A DNA stretch of 46,961 bases, taken from positions 1-46,961 of the forward strand of contig CANQVI010000007.1 in NCBI GenBank assembly GCA_947627255.1, read 5' to 3'. This stretch comes from an uncultured Clostridia bacterium (GTDB lineage: Bacteria; Bacillota; Clostridia; TANB77; CAG-465). Shown here in pieces: positions 26,401 through 36,800 of the stretch; position 1 is the first letter of the stretch; every line of letters begins with the position of its first letter. Below the pieces are notes generated by a model that saw nothing but the letters and a program-made list of their open reading frames with translations, was not told where the DNA came from and made no database searches. The position numbers and the translations under genes are program-made.

Positions 26401-29024
26401 TCATTTAATTCAGCTTCTAATTTTTCTATATCTTCTAATAGAACTGTATCTTTTAATTTTACATGCATTTGATCTTCATATAATGCATTTATTCTATCTT
26501 CTAAGTCATCATAGTAATAGAAATTAATTTCTGCTATTGTTATTTTTCTATTACCAGTATCTCCTCTACCTACGTTAACAGCAATTTTTTTAGTTTTTAT
26601 TGGTTGTGGTAATTTTATTACTGTGTAATTTTTTCCATCTTTATCTTGTCTTGTATATACTTGAGATGCTCTAATTGTAATAGCACGATTATTTTCATAA
26701 TATGTGATACTAGCATAATTAATAGAGCCTGTCCATTCAGCTTGTGCTACAGTAATATAGTCCATAGTATATTCGTTATCAAATTCTACTGTTGGACCTT
26801 TTTCTCCAACATACCATCCACCTAAATCCCAGTCATTAACTTGGAAGAATGAGAAATAACTATCATCGACAATACCTAATGCAGTGTCTTTTGTTGTATC
26901 TAAGGTACTATCTACCATAAATCTCTTTTCGCCATCTTTATTTAATCTAACACTTACAATGTGATTTGTTAATTGTCCTTCTCCATTTGAAGTATTTATT
27001 AAATTACGTTTTGGCATTGAAACAGGTTGAACTGCAGTTGTTTCAGCAGTACCTATTGCAGATTGTTGACTTTCACCATGAGTATTTTTAGCAATTACAT
27101 ATGCTTGATATTTTGTTTTCTCTTTTAAGTTACTTATTCTATAAGTGCTATCTGTTATACTCTTTGCTGCAAGTATAAAATCGCCAGTATCTTTTTCTCT
27201 ATAATATACATCATAAGAATCTGCTCTTGGATCTTTATCCCAAGATACTATTATTTCTTTGTATGCTCCTACTACACTAAGACCTGTTGGTTTATTAGGT
27301 GCACTAGTTGCAGTTGGAATTGCAACAATTGGTGGCTCACTATATCCACTAAACCATTCACCATTTACTGAACGAACTCTTATTTCATATTCAGTTGGTT
27401 TTCCATCTGTTTTTAATTGATCTTTTATTGCTTTGTTATTAAAGTTTTCAATTGTTAACATATGTCCATCTACTAAATGGTTTTCAGATACACCATTTGA
27501 AGTAATCAAAACCTCATATCCTGTTACATTTGGAACATAATTCCAAGACATAGTAATTTGTTCTTCTGTTACTTCTGCTTTTAATTGTTGTGGAATATCT
27601 AATTGTGGTTCTGGAATTTTATCACTCATTCCATTTAAGAATTCTACTTTAGCTATATCAGCTAATTTGTTGCTTTTTGTACCTGTTACTTTAATAGTAA
27701 CTTTCTTTACAGCAACTTTAGTACCTAGCTCTACAACAATTGTTCCATCAGCATTTACTTTAACTATTCCTTCTGATGAAGTAAGATCAGCAAGTGCTGC
27801 TATTGAAGTTAAAATATTTGTTGTTGAAGCAACATCATATTTAGAATATAATGTTCTTCCTATAACTTCTGGATTTGATTCTTGCTTTACTATATTACAA
27901 ACAAATTCTCTTTCTTCTCCATCAACAATACCAGTAACAATTATTGTACCTTGTTCTATATTGTTTTCTGGATTAATAGATGGTGATATAGTAATTACTT
28001 CTGTTGGAACTTCTTGTTCTTCCATATCTAAAGAAATCTCAACAGGATTTTCTTCACTTATATCTTGACCATCTGCTGGTTGTAAACTAACATAGTTTTC
28101 ATTATTTTTTAATATATCTTCTACATTAGTTTCTCCTACTAATACTGTATCTGCTGTTACACCGATTTCAGTATTTTCAGGAACTATGTTTGCTATGAAT
28201 GAAGGTACAGCCCCAACAAAATTTTGACCCTTATTTATTGCGGCATAAGATAGATCAACTATATCTATCTCTCCATCACCATTTAAATCATAGTTGTATG
28301 AAGCTTCACTGCTTCTATTTTCTATTTTAGAAATTAAAGCCTCAACATCATCATCTTTAACAGATTGGTCATTGTTAACATCACCAACTTGTACTATACC
28401 AAATTTAGTTGTAACATCGCTATCATTTAATTTTAGCATATCATAACCATTTGTATAGCTTAATTCAGATGTTGTATTTTCTTTAATTTCAACATTTTGA
28501 CTATACTTTACATAACCAACGCCAGAAACATTTAAAGTATATGTTCCAGCTTCTAAATCTGTAAATGTATAATATAATTTTGTTTCATTTCCTTCGCCCT
28601 TAGAAAATACAGGTGCTTTTGATACATCTTGACCATCTTTTTTTAGTGAAACATTTAATTTAGTTTCTACTTGTGGAAGTCTTAAATCTAAATTGATAAA
28701 TAGTTTTCCACTTCCTGATGTATTCATTGCTATTGCACTAGGCTCATTATTTATTGGAGACACTTCGTCATCTTCAACAACTTCGTCTTGCTCAATATTT
28801 TCTACAGTAGCATCATTTGGCTCATCAGCAACATCATTTTCGTCGTTTTCTACATTATCATTATTACTTTCTACAATTTCTTTAGAATTTACTTCTATTT
28901 GTTGAGAAGTAATAGGTTTAGTTTTTTCATCATTTATTACAGACGCATAAAGTACTGATACATTTTGTAATATCATACAAAATACTAAACTCAAAACAAC
29001 TATAAGTTTTTGTGTTTTGCCCAT
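23439..29024 (-). CDS. Secreted M60-like (enhancin-type) metallopeptidase with N-terminal dockerin, FN3 and F5/8-type C-like modules
   Basis: Signal peptide MGKTQKLIVVLSLVFCMILQNVSVLYA; NFGWGIAHEIGHVINQQAYVHGEVTNNYFSVLSQ (HExxH at 25308-25322); FN3 APNKPTGLSVVGAYKEIIVSWDKDPRADSYDVYYRE. Start moved from 29042 to 29024 because the SD AAGGGGAA lies inside the longer ORF. Confidence 0.92.
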   Translation of the reverse strand: MGKTQKLIVVLSLVFCMILQNVSVLYASVINDEKTKPITSQQIEVNSKEIVESNNDNVENDENDVADEPNDATVENIEQDEVVEDDEVSPINNEPSAIAMNTSGSGKLFINLDLRLPQVETKLNVSLKKDGQDVSKAPVFSKGEGNETKLYYTFTDLEAGTYTLNVSGVGYVKYSQNVEIKENTTSELSYTNGYDMLKLNDSDVTTKFGIVQVGDVNNDQSVKDDDVEALISKIENRSSEASYNYDLNGDGEIDIVDLSYAAINKGQNFVGAVPSFIANIVPENTEIGVTADTVLVGETNVEDILKNNENYVSLQPADGQDISEENPVEISLDMEEQEVPTEVITISPSINPENNIEQGTIIVTGIVDGEEREFVCNIVKQESNPEVIGRTLYSKYDVASTTNILTSIAALADLTSSEGIVKVNADGTIVVELGTKVAVKKVTIKVTGTKSNKLADIAKVEFLNGMSDKIPEPQLDIPQQLKAEVTEEQITMSWNYVPNVTGYEVLITSNGVSENHLVDGHMLTIENFNNKAIKDQLKTDGKPTEYEIRVRSVNGEWFSGYSEPPIVAIPTATSAPNKPTGLSVVGAYKEIIVSWDKDPRADSYDVYYREKDTGDFILAAKSITDSTYRISNLKEKTKYQAYVIAKNTHGESQQSAIGTAETTAVQPVSMPKRNLINTSNGEGQLTNHIVSVRLNKDGEKRFMVDSTLDTTKDTALGIVDDSYFSFFQVNDWDLGGWYVGEKGPTVEFDNEYTMDYITVAQAEWTGSINYASITYYENNRAITIRASQVYTRQDKDGKNYTVIKLPQPIKTKKIAVNVGRGDTGNRKITIAEINFYYYDDLEDRINALYEDQMHVKLKDTVLLEDIEKLEAELNEIDEATGEYHPERDKLLIEINEAKDLYINGEKMCNTVKIDDNVTAFYDNHIEFKNSGMNAWQPLGVVAHAGDTITIYVGNEYKDIGQSTNLQLIATQYHGYASNWSTTLVKNLKVGKNVVTIPELFKFDVEKGGSLYINYTGLKDDEPFKSFEKYYGVRVEGGQEIPVLDLTKVEDNKDAKMTAITEYVGKLENLMNTIEGSHNEICVPAGESYGETEYGTTVSENNEVNCILGATEIVMDHIMYSVSAKQILDGLGDGSTTQKAEQLYNSIETMDDMIDLFYANKGLSEDKSAGEKNLYPRSRLNIRYMRMTGRAFMYAGGSHIGIEWPEIKLLSQGHQIETDENGKYVSGNNFGWGIAHEIGHVINQQAYVHGEVTNNYFSVLSQAEDTNDSVRFSYDEVYKKVTSGKVGKSQNVFTQLGLYWQLHLAYDMNGYNFKKYDSYQQVLNSYIFARMDRYARDPSKAPKAKVNGVDLTLTSNDKDNNLMRLACAATEKNILTFFEKWGMVPNEETIKYASQWDEETRAIYYVNDESRAYILAGGDRMVEGTQVRAERKLGEKANQVEITLGNDHQAQNKDAILGYEIIRTYMSNDEEKSDVVAFVTANGSEEDITYVDTIDTLNNRVFTYKVVAYDKYLEKTDEYVLEPIKVSHDGTLGGKEDWEIDTTLTSDSDKYVEEDSKYKADENEVLQKGIDDLIDGNYENDYVGKLSENAESSEIVISLENVKRLVGFKYTSNKEKALENYEVQVSVDGNEWTTIKKVENGIMKKIASIFNNGFDDNHTQVVYFNKEGDEKLYMYDAAYVKFIINDKEISISELDLIGQSGDNVELLEEAIGVLDEEYVLGKSDDTQENVVIPAGSIVFTGKYKGNPAYNVVKLWDNQNNIVEGSQTFFAEPVKEGGELGEVNEGIWIYWIEPNITDESGEVVENPQYTEFKQRTGKTVRAELYRVDDAHTLENERLTSDTYRIKVQDNLPSIHLDSNANIE
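28225..28395 (-). other. Dockerin type I domain inside the M60 protein
   Basis: VGDVNNDQSVKDDDVEALISKI...SYNYDLNGDGEIDIVDLSYAAIN: duplicated F-hand Ca-binding loops. Confidence 0.88.
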
Positions 29025-29051
29025 AAGTCTTTCCCCTTTCATAAAATTTAA

Positions 29052-29179
29052 GCTAATCTATACGGTCAAAATATAGGTTAGCGTGCAATTTTGTAACAAA
29101 TATGTAACATTTTATTAAATATTACCTAAATTGTTACTTACTGCGTTGATATTTTATCATAAAAAGCTGTTATAGTCAA
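29052..29179 (-). promoter_or_regulatory. Promoter and structured 5' UTR of the M60 gene
   Basis: TTGACT (29179-29174), 17-nt spacer, TAAAAT (29156-29151) with extended TATGA; about 100-nt leader containing the GCTAA...TTAGC hairpin (29052-29082). Confidence 0.55.
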
Positions 29180-29212
29180 TTTTTAATGCTTTTTTATTAC
29201 CTCTTTTTAGAC

Positions 29213-29244
29213 AAAAAAGCAAGGCTTTTTTTAAGCCTTGTTTT
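29213..29244 (-). terminator. Intrinsic terminator of the HAD-IB gene
   Basis: Minus strand CAAGGCTTAAAAAAAGCCTTG followed by a T6 tract. Confidence 0.7.
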
Positions 29245-29262
29245 ACACTAATTTTTCTATAT

Positions 29263-29826
29263 TTATTTCCAATCTATAACTTGATATTTTTTTACTAAAT
29301 AACTATTTTTTGCTAATTTAGCTAAATACTCATCTGATTTAGAATCTGAGTAAAATTCTTTTATTACATACTCATCATATTCTTTATTTAATCTTTTTAC
29401 TTTTTCTTCTCCATGACAATTTTTACCTTCAAATTTTCCTGTCTTTTTATTAACCTTTGTCGCTATTAGCTTTTCAACCTTTATCTTGCTACATATAGGG
29501 GCTAACAAAAAGTCTGGAGATGCAGAAATTACTACTATATTTTCTTTTCCTTCTAGCAAATTATATTTTATCTTTTTATTATTTTTATCCCAAAAATTTT
29601 TTACATATTCATCTACATTTTTTATGCCTTTTAAGAATGAGAAATACTTTTCTTTAAAATATTCTTTGCTTTTAATTTTTAGTATATATAGTACCATTCC
29701 ATAAACTTGAATAGGCAAATATCTAATTAATAATATATTACTTTTTAAGGAATATAAGTAAAAATCTACAGAGCTATCTCCGTCATATATTGTGCCATCA
29801 AAATCATATACATTTAGTTCTTTCAT
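29263..29826 (-). CDS. HAD-IB family hydrolase (phosphoserine phosphatase-like)
   Basis: NVYDFDGTIYDGDSSVDFY; VVISASPDFLLAPI; FYSDSKSDEYLAKLA. Confidence 0.88.
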   Translation of the reverse strand: MKELNVYDFDGTIYDGDSSVDFYLYSLKSNILLIRYLPIQVYGMVLYILKIKSKEYFKEKYFSFLKGIKNVDEYVKNFWDKNNKKIKYNLLEGKENIVVISASPDFLLAPICSKIKVEKLIATKVNKKTGKFEGKNCHGEEKVKRLNKEYDEYVIKEFYSDSKSDEYLAKLAKNSYLVKKYQVIDWK

Positions 29827-29835
29827 TCTAACTCC

Positions 29836-30381
29836 TTATTCAATGTTTATACTCTTAATTATCTCTTTTAATTCTTTAGCTTCCTCGCCTGTTAATCCTT
29901 CATTTATAACAGCTACTTTGTTATTCATGCTATAAAATGAAATATCCCACCAGTCATCACTATTATTATAATATCCTACACCTGCTTCTTCACCATTATT
30001 TAAAGTCATTTTCTCTGTAGTTCTATCTGTGCCACAAACAGCAAATTGTATTTTATATACATTTAGCATTGCATATTTATTTTCATCATTTTTATATAAT
30101 TTTAAGCTATATACAAAATTTTCGTTATTTTGTTGCACTTCTTCATAATACCAATTACTTGGTATATCTAAATCTATCTTTATGCCTTCAATTACATTAG
30201 AGTATTTTTTACTAGCAACTTCTTCAGCTTTTGGCTCAGTAATACTAGAGTTAGTATTATTTGCCTCACTAGTAGAATTTTCTTTTTTCATATCTGTAAA
30301 TTTATATATAGCAACTGCTAAAACAATTACAATTACTACAATAACTACGGTCCAAATGATTATTTTTTTATTTTTATCCAT
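29836..30381 (-). CDS. Hypothetical membrane-anchored protein
   Basis: MDKNKKIIIWTVVIVVIVIVLAVAIYKFTD anchor; ATG 30381 behind an AAGGTGA SD (the ORF track extends to 30459). Confidence 0.65.
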   Translation of the reverse strand: MDKNKKIIIWTVVIVVIVIVLAVAIYKFTDMKKENSTSEANNTNSSITEPKAEEVASKKYSNVIEGIKIDLDIPSNWYYEEVQQNNENFVYSLKLYKNDENKYAMLNVYKIQFAVCGTDRTTEKMTLNNGEEAGVGYYNNSDDWWDISFYSMNNKVAVINEGLTGEEAKELKEIIKSINIE

Positions 30382-30446
30382 TTTTATCACCTTTTTATTT
30401 ACTAGTATAATTTTATCACAATATATTATAATTAGCAAATTAATAT

Positions 30447-30480
30447 TAAAAAGACACATTCATTTAAGAATGTGTCTTTT
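30447..30480 (-). terminator. Terminator downstream of the giant M26 gene
   Basis: aaaagacacattc-atttaa-gaatgtgtctttt. Confidence 0.65.
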
Positions 30481-30483
30481 AAT

Positions 30484-30800
30484 TTAGCTTATTCCCATAC
30501 TTTCAGGAATTACAACTATAACTTCATCTTCAGGCATATTTTCTTGTAAGTCTTCTTGCACTACTATATCTTCTTCAGAATCTTGTACTTGTGGTACTTC
30601 TTCTATTTCGTCTTGTACAGTAATACTATTATCCTCAATTATCTCATCATTTTCAGTTTGAATTTCTTCTTGCTCTTGAAGTAATATTTCTTCATTTACA
30701 TTTTCTTCTGAGTCTGTTTGAATTTTTTCTTCTTCCTTAGACAAATCTTCTTCTACATTGCTCTCATTTTCTTCAATGAGCTTTAGCTCTTCATTTGGAT
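30484..30800 (-). other. Acidic C-terminal tail of the giant protein, no LPxTG-TM signal
   Basis: EENESNVEEDLSKEEEKIQTDSEENVNEEILLQEQEEIQTENDEIIEDN...EDEVIVVIPESMGIS*. Confidence 0.8.
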
Positions 30801-33800
30801 CACTATTTTTTAATTTTGGTAATCCGCCATTATTAACTTCGGATAAATCCCAAATTTCTGTAGAAAAGTTTAGTTCATTTTCAAAGAATTCTTCAGTTAA
30901 CATATCAGAATCAACTGTAACTATTACATTGTTTATGTTTTCATTTCTTTGTGCAGTTGCTCTACCTTGTGTATCAGCAAGCTCATAGTTATTCATATAT
31001 ATGTCATGCTCATCAGTTGAGAATAGTTTTTTATCATCTGTTCTACCATCAAATTTATATCCTTGGTTTGTTAAATTAGATAATGATAGGTTGTTATTAA
31101 CATTTACAGTATTTACTGCTTCTCCTATGAAGCCCCCTACATTTTCAGGAGTTTCCATTTCTGCTTTTACAAAATTATTTTGTAAAACTGCATTATCTGC
31201 GTATCCAACAAAACCTCCTACATTTAAATTATCAGTAGTAGATTTATTAACTAAACTTCCGACTGCATAACTATTATTGATTTCTGAGCTTTCTATTCTA
31301 CCTACAAATGTACTAACTGCATCATCATTTGAATTTACTTTTGCATTTGAGCTTGACTCTTGAATTACGCTGTTATTTTTAACGTATCCTACAAGTCCGC
31401 CACTATTATTATTTGCTGTAATCTCAACATTTTTTGCGTGTACATCTTCAAAAGTAGAGTTATCTACTAGACCTGCAATACCTCCAACATTATCTGTTGC
31501 ATAGACTGTAGAGTCCTCTACAATAACATTAGTTATTGTAGAATTTTTGATTGTTTTACTTAAAACTCCCATATCATCTAAATCTGCACTAATCATTGCA
31601 TTTTTAATTCTAATATTTTCTACAGTTGCACCATCCAATGTATTAAATATTGGTAGTCTGTTTCCAGAAATTGTATAGTTATTACCATCTAATGTTCCTG
31701 AGAATACTGTATCTATAACAGCTTCTCCCTCTACATATTCAGTTAAATCTATATCATTTCCAAGTGTAATAATTGCATTTGGATCTTCTTCTATTTTACT
31801 TATTAATTCTTCTGAAGTTGTTACTACTTCTTTTCCTATTTCAATTTGTTCTTCATCTAAGCTAATTGTTGCTGCTTCAGCTTTTTGATCAAATGGCTCA
31901 ATGTTAAAGTCATTTGTTTCTAATCTTATTTGCTGGAAGTATTTTTTCTTAACTGCTGTACTTCTTGATAGATTTCTATCTTTATTATCTGCATCTTCTT
32001 TTAATGCTTTACAGTACTCATTGTATATTTCTTCTGCATTTATGTATGTACCTTGATCATTATAATGTTCAGATAATTCTTTGTATCTATCTAGTTTATA
32101 ACTTTCAAATGTTATATCTTCATCTTTCATTATATAACGTAATGCTGTTAAGTCTGTTGTCTTTTCGCCAGTACCTTTCTGTATTCCTATGTATGATAAT
32201 GTATAATATGGTACTAATCCTTCATAGTAACCACCTTCACCAGCCATTTGCCATGCTATATATTTAAAGTTTGCACCATCTGGTCTATCGTTATCTGCAT
32301 GTGGCTGATACCAGTGTATATTGAAGATTGAGTCTGTATCAGCACCAGGTGACCTTCTTTCATAGTCTTTTACTCCTGGTCTTAACATTATCTTGTTTTT
32401 CCATAGGTCTTCCATAGAATCAAGTTTCATATTCTTAACCATATCTGGAGTTAATGGTGTATATGCTACTACATCATCACCAGCGTCTTGCTGATCTGGA
32501 CCAACTTCTGGATATGATACTTGTACTGAAATATTTGCTTTTTGATCTGATGTTAATGTAAAGTATGCTTTAGCCTCTATCCAATCTAAGAAGTCATTTA
32601 CTCTAAAGTATTTATCATAATATGCATGTAGCTTATCATCATTTTCAACACTTGATTTTCTCAAGTTTTGAGATACATTATCTTTAAATACTGGGTTTGC
32701 TAAATCTGCTTCTTCATCGAATATATTTGGACTTACCCAACCATCTCTATAGTATTGTTGTACGAATCCTGCAGCGTAATCTTCTGCGCCACCTCTACGT
32801 CCATAGCCGTTTAAGAATATCTTAGAGTCTTGGTTGTGTAGAGTTTCGTGTGTTCCTACTCTGAAGTTATCTAGCATTTTAATTACTGCCCAGAATACTT
32901 CATTACCATTTGCATAAGCACCACCATGCGTTGCTGGCCATCTTCCTATTGCTTCAGCAAAGTATTTGTGATATGGCTCTTCTGTTGTTAATGGATTATT
33001 ATATACTGTTATATTACCAACACCTGTATATGTATATCTCATATCATAGTTTGTATCACAATATTTATTTATGTTGTCTGGTCCCCAATAATTGTATGCA
33101 AATGTATAGAATGATTGTACTTCACTTAACCACTTTTCAACTTTAGCTTTGAAAGCTTCAATTTGTTTTGGATCATTAGGGTCAGTCATATAAACTCTTA
33201 ATGAACCAAAGTATGCTTGTGATGGAGATGACATTACATACATTGAGTTCTCAGGTACTGTCATAAGTGGTAAGAAGTCAGTTTGTACTTTACCATCTTT
33301 TAACAAGTGATCCCATAATGTGTAATATAAGCCTTCAGAGCCTTCAACGTTTATATCATAGTAATATCCACCTTTGAAGTGATCTTTAAACCAGTCAATT
33401 CCTTTTTCGTAATGTGTTAATGTCTTTACATAGTAGTCTAAGTAATATCCTAGGTTAGATAGTTTAGTATATTTTACAAAGTAACTATTGTAGAAACCTG
33501 CTGTTCCATTTGTTGCTGAGTTTGAACCTTGTACAAGTTGGTCAGTAAGATATTCCATTGTCATATCTTTATCAAACATCTCATTTGAATGGAACATAGT
33601 AGCATCTGCTAAGTTTATACCATCCATATCTAGGTTATACCAATATGTAAAGTAGTTATATGCAAATAGTAATTTCTTCAATTCACCAGTATTTATAAGC
33701 TCACGTTCGATAAGATCATCAAGAACATCACTTTCAAAGTTTGGTGAATATCCCATATTTACTAATAGATTTATAACAAAATCTTCTATATGGTATTTAG

Positions 33801-36800
33801 TATAATTTTCAAAGTGCTCTCTATATAATCTACTGTCATTTTCTACCTTTTCTGTTACAGGATCTAAATCCTTCTTAAATTCATATTTTGAAGCTTCTTC
33901 AATAAGCTTTTTGATACTGTCTTGATTTGGATCTACTACATAGTTGTTATAGTTATATCCAACATTTAGTTCAGTTATCATATAAGATGCTACATTTCCA
34001 TAATAATCATCAAAAGCTATACTATATTCAAGTTTTGTTCCATCTTCAAATACAATATATATCTTATCTAGACTATTGTAGTCTTCTGTAGTTAGATGTG
34101 ATACCATTACGCCATCTTTATTAAATGGAACTACATATTTAATTACCTTTTCATATAGTGGGTTATCAACAGGTATCTTATTACCATCTCTAATTATTTC
34201 TTTTGCATCATAGAATGGCATTAACTTATACATGTTGTGATATGCTATCTCTCTAGATTCCTCGTATGTAGTTAATTCTGATACTCTATTGTAGTCTGGA
34301 ATATATATTTCAGTATTCTTAGGTTGTTTTCCACCATCGCTATATGATGCAGATACACCTTTTAATACTGGTAAGTTATCTATTGATGCATCATCACTAA
34401 TAGTCCAAATTTCATCACTTAATTCAAGTGTATTTCTAAAGAAGTTTGCATCAAGCTCTTCTTTAGATATAGTCTTAACACTTTCATCTTCTTCATGTTT
34501 AACAACTGCAGTATCTAGTTGGTAGTTATTACTTGATTCAGAATGAAGTTTACTTCTCTTATAGTTATATATTGCACCAACACCTTTATTACCTTCTACT
34601 AAGCTTAGGTTATTTTTAAGTTTTAGACCTGCTGAGTTAGCATTATTCGCATCAGTTCCTACAATACCACCATTTCCATTTCCGTAAGATTCATTAAAGC
34701 CATAGTATGCTGCCATCTTCATGTTAACTATATTATTATTTATTTCACATGTATTTTCAGCTGATACTACAAGACCTGCATTATTCCACCAACCTGATGA
34801 CATTGTACCTTGTACATAGCAGTTTTCTATCTTAGACTCATTCTTTAAGTATATAACACCAGCTGATATACTTTGACTTAAGTAAGTAGTATTGTATGTT
34901 ATGTTAGTTGCACTACATTTTTCAACTACTGACTTATTAGATACTTCGTATATCAATGCAGAAACAGCATTACTTGCTGATACTAAATTGTCTACATGTA
35001 CATTTGATACTACTGTAGAATTTGTAGCATAATTTGCTATTACTCCTCTATTTCCACTTGTATATACAATATTCTTTATTTTTAGATTTTCAACTTTTGC
35101 ATTATCTAATTTATTAAATAGTGGAATAGTTAGATTACTAATTGTATGGCCATTACCATTTATAGTTCCTTTATAATCAAAGTCTATATATGCTGTTTGC
35201 TTATCTGTTATTGGATAATCTAACAAGTCATAATCTTTATCTAGATTTATTACATCTCCAACATTATTATGAGCTTTCATTTTTGCAATTAAAGCTTTAA
35301 ATGAACCTTTATATTCGTATTCTTCAGTATTCTCTAATATATCAAGTGTAACTTCAAGAGGTTTTAACTCATCTTCACCTGTATATACCATTGCATCTTT
35401 ATAATCTAGTACTAGTTTTAGCTTTCCATCTTCTTTTCTATAGCTTGTAACCTTACTATAGAATGTTGGTATATTCTTCATTGATACTTCAACTAAGCTA
35501 TTATCTACAACGCTAAGGTTATCTTCTGTTAAGCTGTCAACTCTTACTGCATTACCAAGATCGTTAAATGTATATAGTTTGATGTCTACTATATCTTTCA
35601 TCTCAATGTATCTAGTTGTTAAAGATACTATTTGATTATGAATTCTAATGTCGCTTAAGTAGTTCTTCTCATCAGTACTATCTGCGTCTCTATCGTAAGT
35701 TGAGTAAACTGATACTGTATATTTTTCAGCTCCTGTTTTCTTAAATGTAATATCATTATTTTCGCCAACGCTTAATACTTCTTTTGAAGTTTCTACTTTA
35801 GTACCATACTCATCTATTACTGCAACTTTTGTAGTCTTATTTGCTGCATCTTCATCAGATACTGTTATACTTAATTTAATAATATCTGCATTATCATCTG
35901 AAATGTCATAAGTGAAGTCTGTAACTTTAACATGGTCTTTTAGTACTTCATAATCTAGTGTTCTATCTTCTAATGGTACTACATTACCACTATTTAGAAC
36001 TATTGAATTTATTTTAGCACTATATTTCTGAGCTACATCTTTACCAGGTAATGTAATAGTATAAGTATTATCTGTTTCAAGTACTTTATTAAGTGTATAC
36101 TCTACATCATCTATATATATTATTTCAGGATATAAAGCTTCATTTTTAGTAACACAGTCAAATGTAAGAGTAATATCTTCATTCTTCTCAAAGTAGTTTG
36201 TTTCTTCTTGCTTATTGTTATACATCTTTACATTATCTAAAGTAACACCATAATCTCCTGTTAGCATTAACTTTCTTTCAAATATTGGATGATTTGTATA
36301 TACATTATCATTTGCACTTGTTTCACCTTGTAGCTTGTTATCATCTAGGTCATATGTTGCTTTTATTTCGAAGTTTACTAGTTGATCTTTTGTAACTTCA
36401 AACTCAACATTACTATTTGAGCCAACAGTTATTTGTTTTTCAACATTACCTATTGCTGCGACAATGTTACTTGTACTTATTACACCATCTGGGTCAATTA
36501 CGTTAAATGATAATTTAACCTTTCCACCAGCCAAGTCATTTTCTGACCTAAAGTCTGTAACATGTGGTGCATCTTTTATTACTTCTATCTTATCGCTATG
36601 ATTAAATTCTTCTACGTCTCCGTTACTAAACTTAATGTATTTAACAGCTATGTCTTCAAGACCAATCTCATCTTGAGCTGTATAGTATATTCTATAAGTC
36701 TCTGGTTTATCCTCTAATGCTTGAACATCATAGTCTTTACCATTTATTACAAGTGATGTTATACCTACTGCCTTATCTTGATTTGTATGGTCTTCTTTAT

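Noticed and set aside
21880-28905. Plus-strand ORFs opposite the Big_2 and M60 genes (21880-22428, 24319-24561, 27667-28068, 28693-28905)
   Set aside because: Shadow ORFs of recognised minus-strand domains.
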